Source: Dromiciops gliroides
Taxonomy: Eukaryota > Chordata > Mammalia > Microbiotheria > Microbiotheriidae
Direction of reading: 5' to 3'
NCBI RefSeq assembly: GCF_019393635.1
Contig: NC_057864.1
Span: 88,674,382 to 88,738,381, forward strand
DNA length: 64,000 bases
Part shown: positions 60,987 through 64,000 of the stretch, in pieces
Layout of the letters: each line of letters starts with the position of its first letter
How positions within the stretch are numbered: the first letter of the stretch is position 1
The notes under the pieces: generated by a model
Told to the model about the DNA's origin: nothing
Databases searched by the model: none
What the model saw: only the letters and a program-made list of their open reading frames with translations
Made by a program: the position numbers and the translations under genes

Positions 60987-61724
60987 TTTACCTACATTCT
61001 AATTTAGCTTATTCACCTCTTTGAATTATGAGACACTTGTTCCTGGGCCCTGCTCTCTTGGGATCTTAGCACCTGTATGCTACCAGTTTTGCATTTTAAA
61101 GTGAAGTTGGAGTAGGGAATTGTTTCATTACTTTTATTTGTATCCCAGATATCTGGGACTTAGGACTTAACACATTTGTGGTTGATTTGATTTGTTTGAT
61201 CAGTTTGGGCTCCAGAACTCTGGAGCTTAGCTTTGGAAGATGTTTCTATGAACAGAGTGGGAATGGGGAACAAATAGTACTGAGCAGAAAGTTGTCAGAG
61301 CCTATATGGGATAGAGGGGAAAGCAAGGGGAAAAAAGGCTGTGAGTTTGGGTATAGTTGGTTAAAAGGTTTGGAACAGTTTATCTAATTGTCTTATTTTC
61401 TTACTAGACATTGAACTCTGGGAGGGAAAAGTCTGTGATCTTATTTCTTTCTTTCTTGTACTTTATACTATAGGCAGTTCACTTCATAAATGTTTGTTGA
61501 ATTTATTCATTACCAGCTTTCACATAAATTGTGAGTCTACATGGAGACATTACTAACAAAACATTGTAGTCTCACATTTTCTTCTATTGCCAGGTCTTAC
61601 ATTAGGCAACATTTTTTGCATTGACTCAGGCTAAAACCTTTTCATCATTTACTTTTCTTTCCAGAGTTTGAAAACTTGTATCAGATATTCTTTTTCTCTT
61701 TTATTGTCTGCCACTTATTTTTCT

Positions 61725-61910
61725 TATAGAACAGGAATACTTAATCTTTTTGTGTCATGGTCCCTTTTGGTAGTCTGAAGCCTATGGACCTCTTCTTAGA
61801 ATAATATATAGTTAAATGCATAAAATAAAATACTTAGAATAACAGAAGAAATTAAGTTGAATTAACAAAATAAATTTTTTTGAAAGTTCACAAACTTTAG
61901 GTTAAGAAGC
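61725..61910 (+). repeat. Old DNA-transposon-like repeat
   Basis: 'cttaatctttttgtgtcatg', 'gcctatggacctcttcttag' and 'aactttaggttaagaagcct'. Same family as the split copy at 18745-19590. Confidence 0.5.
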
Positions 61911-62133
61911 CTTCCATATCAATTTGATAATAGCAAAGTGTTTTGTTTTTTAAAGCATATGATAAGTTCAGTTTTTCTACCTGTTATAACAAATTACTAA
62001 ATGGTCACAAAATTTTTTAAATCGCTCTTAAGAGAGCTCTTTATCTTATATAAATTGATAAACTTTTTTTAAATGAACATTAAAAACTCAATGTAAATCT
62101 AAGTCAATTGAGAAAACATCTTAAAGATTCTTT

Positions 62134-62274
62134 TGGGGGGGGGGGGGTGAGGGTTAAGTGACTTGCCCAAAGTCACACAGCTAGTCAGTGTCGAGTGTCT
62201 GAGGCTGGATTTGAACTCAGGTCCTCCTGCATCCAGGGCCAGTGCTTTATTCACTGCGCCACCTAGCTGCCCCC
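62134..62274 (-). mobile_element. CORE-SINE
   Basis: Antisense copy flanked by 'cttaaagatt' at 62120-62129 and 62275-62284, beginning with a G-run of about 14. Confidence 0.88.
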
Positions 62275-62494
62275 CTTAAAGATTATTAAGATAAATTTTC
62301 ACCTATCTTTGTTCAGAGCATTATGCTAACTCTTGAAAGAAATAGAATGAGAAGTATTATGTGCTCTCTGACCTCATGGAACTTATAGATATGGCAGATA
62401 CATAAATCTATATGTCATACATAGGTTTACATTATATACTATTTCGTAACATTCCTAATCAGAAATCCTTTATAATGAAGAAATTTATGTAAAA

Positions 62495-62656
62495 GATGGT
62501 ATGGTATAATGAAAAGACAACTGGATCTGAACTCAAAAGAGATTCTTTTTCTAAATGCAAATGATTTAAACTTCTTGGACCTCAGTTTCTTCACCTCTAA
62601 AATGAGGCGGTTGAACTAGATGGCCTCTGAGGTCCCCTCTAGTTCTGTATCGTTAT
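62495..62656 (+). mobile_element. MIR SINE
   Basis: 'tggacctcagtttcttcacc' and 'aactagatggcctctgaggt'. Confidence 0.7.
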
Positions 62657-62894
62657 AAACTTCCTTTCTTTCAAATAAAATTACACTAGAGAATCTCAAA
62701 AATTAAGGTTTTCATTGAGATCTGCAGGTTAGTAACCTTTTTTTGTGTGTGTGATAGACTGCTGTATTTTCCCTAGGGTTATCAGGTTATCATTTGTAAA
62801 GATCAGATGGAACACTGAATATGAAAACAAAAGCCCTATATCAAAGCAGACTGTAAATATTGAACTTTCTGAATAAATCTTTTTGAATCTTTAG

Positions 62895-62957
62895 CAACAT
62901 CTGCAAGTATTGACAGAAGTGCACCCCTTGAAATAGGCCTTCAACGATCCACACAAG
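62895..62957 (+). CDS. CDC73: CDC73 exon 4
   Basis: 63 bases, acceptor 'gaatctttag', donor 'gtatgt'. It encodes (S)TSASIDRSAPLEIGLQRSTQ in frame with exon 3, a low-complexity linker in the human protein. Confidence 0.96.
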
Positions 62958-63043
62958 GTATGTCTGAAATATTAATATGTTCACATTAAATTCTAATTTA
63001 TCAGGAAGCTGTGTACTTAAAATTACCCCCTTTTTTCTTTCAG

Positions 63044-63096
63044 TAAAAAGAGCAGCAGATGAGATATTAGCAGAGGCAAAGAAACCACGAATTGAG
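63044..63096 (+). CDS. CDC73: CDC73 exon 5, nuclear localisation signal
   Basis: 53 bases after an 86-base intron, acceptor 'ttctttcag', donor 'gtaatg'. It encodes VKRAADEILAEAKKPRIE. KRA...KKPR is the bipartite nuclear localisation signal at human residues 125-139; Ile replaces human Val at one spacer position. The remaining exons (human protein 531 residues) are beyond the window. Confidence 0.96.
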
Positions 63097-64000
63097 GTAA
63101 TGATTATAAAATGTTATTTATTGTTACAACAAATTGGTTATATTCATATTTTAATTTTTTTGTGAATTATAAGAACTCTTATTTTCCTTATATTTTTACT
63201 TGATTATATTCTGTGAATCATTAGTTTGTATTTTATAGACTTAAGGCTAGTACACATATTTTCATATATCAGCGTATTCCACATATTTTTCATTTTAATA
63301 TGTGCGTTTTTAGTAATATTACTTTATATTAATATGCCATGCTAATATTAGTGGTAACTCACATTTATATTGTGTTTTTAGGTTTTGCAAAGTGCTTTAT
63401 TCACAATATTGCCGAGGGATAGCTGGTAGAAGTATTTTGGGGGAGGCTGGGCAATGAGCGTTAAGTGACTTGCCCAAGGTCACACAGCTAGTAAGTGTCA
63501 AGTATCTGAGGCTGGATTTGAACTCAGGTCCTCCTGAATCTAGGGCTGGTGTTTTATCCACTGTGCCACCTAAATGCCCCCAATACAAGTATTTTAAAGA
63601 GGGAGAACTTGAAATATTGACAGATTAAGGAACTTGCTTATGGTTCCTCAACTAAGTGTCAGGTGAAGTTTTATAAAATCTCAGAGTGAGAAGAAACCAT
63701 ACCTGATTCAAAAATTCTCTTATAATTCTTACCTCAAGGCAGCCCATTTTATTCTTTCAGCTCTACTAAGTTTCATCTTATTATATTTAGCCTAAAGTTA
63801 TAGACTGTCAGTCTTGTTGGATTTTGACTCTTTCATTTGCTGTGTTAGCAATACCTCCCTAGCTTTATGTTTTTTGTAATTTTAAGAGGCATGAGAATCT
63901 ATGCTTTTATTCAATACATGGATAAAAATGTTAGGATCCTGGCTTTGCCACATACTACATATTTGATCCAAGGTAAGTCATCATCTTAACTGCTCTGAGT
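63097..64000 (+). other. CDC73: CDC73 intron 5, partial
   Basis: Contains one antisense CORE-SINE. The rest to the window edge is unassigned AT-rich sequence, with no exon before 64000. Confidence 0.7.
63439..63586 (-). mobile_element. CORE-SINE
   Basis: Antisense copy flanked by 'aagtatttt' at 63430-63438 and 63587-63595, in the middle of a MIR-like stretch ('ggttttgcaaagtgctttat'). Confidence 0.85.

Larger units (their letters stand above)
60714..62894 (+). other. CDC73: CDC73 intron 3
   Basis: 2.2 kb with two antisense CORE-SINEs, one MIR and one old DNA-transposon-like repeat; about 61010-61720 has nothing recognised. Confidence 0.75.

Overview
This is a mammalian, almost certainly marsupial, autosomal window. 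The coding exons are those of three well-known vertebrate genes. The intervening DNA is AT-rich and crowded with about thirty copies of one tRNA-derived CORE-SINE of the marsupial type. Its 3' half reads 'agctgtgtgaccctgggcaagtcacttaacccc', which from memory resembles the Australian-marsupial WSINE1 more than the opossum version, so an australidelphian host is my inference. Older MIR, L2, L3/CR1 and L1 fragments fit a therian genome.

Layout: (1) 1-8776 holds the last four coding exons of RO60 (TROVE2) on the + strand, encoding residues equivalent to human 363-538, which is the whole C-terminal von Willebrand A domain; upstream exons lie outside the window. (2) 8777 to about 17400 is its 3' UTR and downstream DNA, with unusually few young SINEs. 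(3) 37895-21593 on the - strand is GLRX2, complete in four coding exons (154 codons). It has a CpG-island first exon with a mitochondrial presequence, a CSYC active site, and a 16-kb span of intron filled with L2, L1, L3 and SINE copies. (4) About 38400-52400 is intergenic: SINEs, L2, an RTE-like repeat and several solo LTRs of old endogenous retroviruses. (5) 52400 onward is the CpG-island promoter, GC-rich 5' UTR with a CGG/CAG triplet tract, and the first five coding exons (141 codons) of CDC73 (parafibromin), running off the right edge.

All 13 coding exons join in frame with GT/AG splice sites, and the CDC73 exon lengths (131, 106, 70, 63, 53 coding bases) equal the human ones as I remember them. 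The order RO60(+), GLRX2(-), CDC73(+) is the same as on human 1q31. The genes are not a functional unit: RO60 is an RNA-binding quality-control protein, GLRX2 a mitochondrial glutaredoxin and CDC73 a PAF1-complex transcription factor.

No new gene system was found. The most useful observations are: a small compensated reading-frame change at the end of RO60's penultimate exon; one target site that carries three copies of the same 13-base duplication around two SINEs; a SINE pair enclosed by a single 17-base duplication; closely spaced inverted SINE pairs; two families of solo LTRs with 4-base duplications; and the triplet-repeat 5' UTR of CDC73. Repeat family names come from memory of consensus sequences and were not checked against a library.
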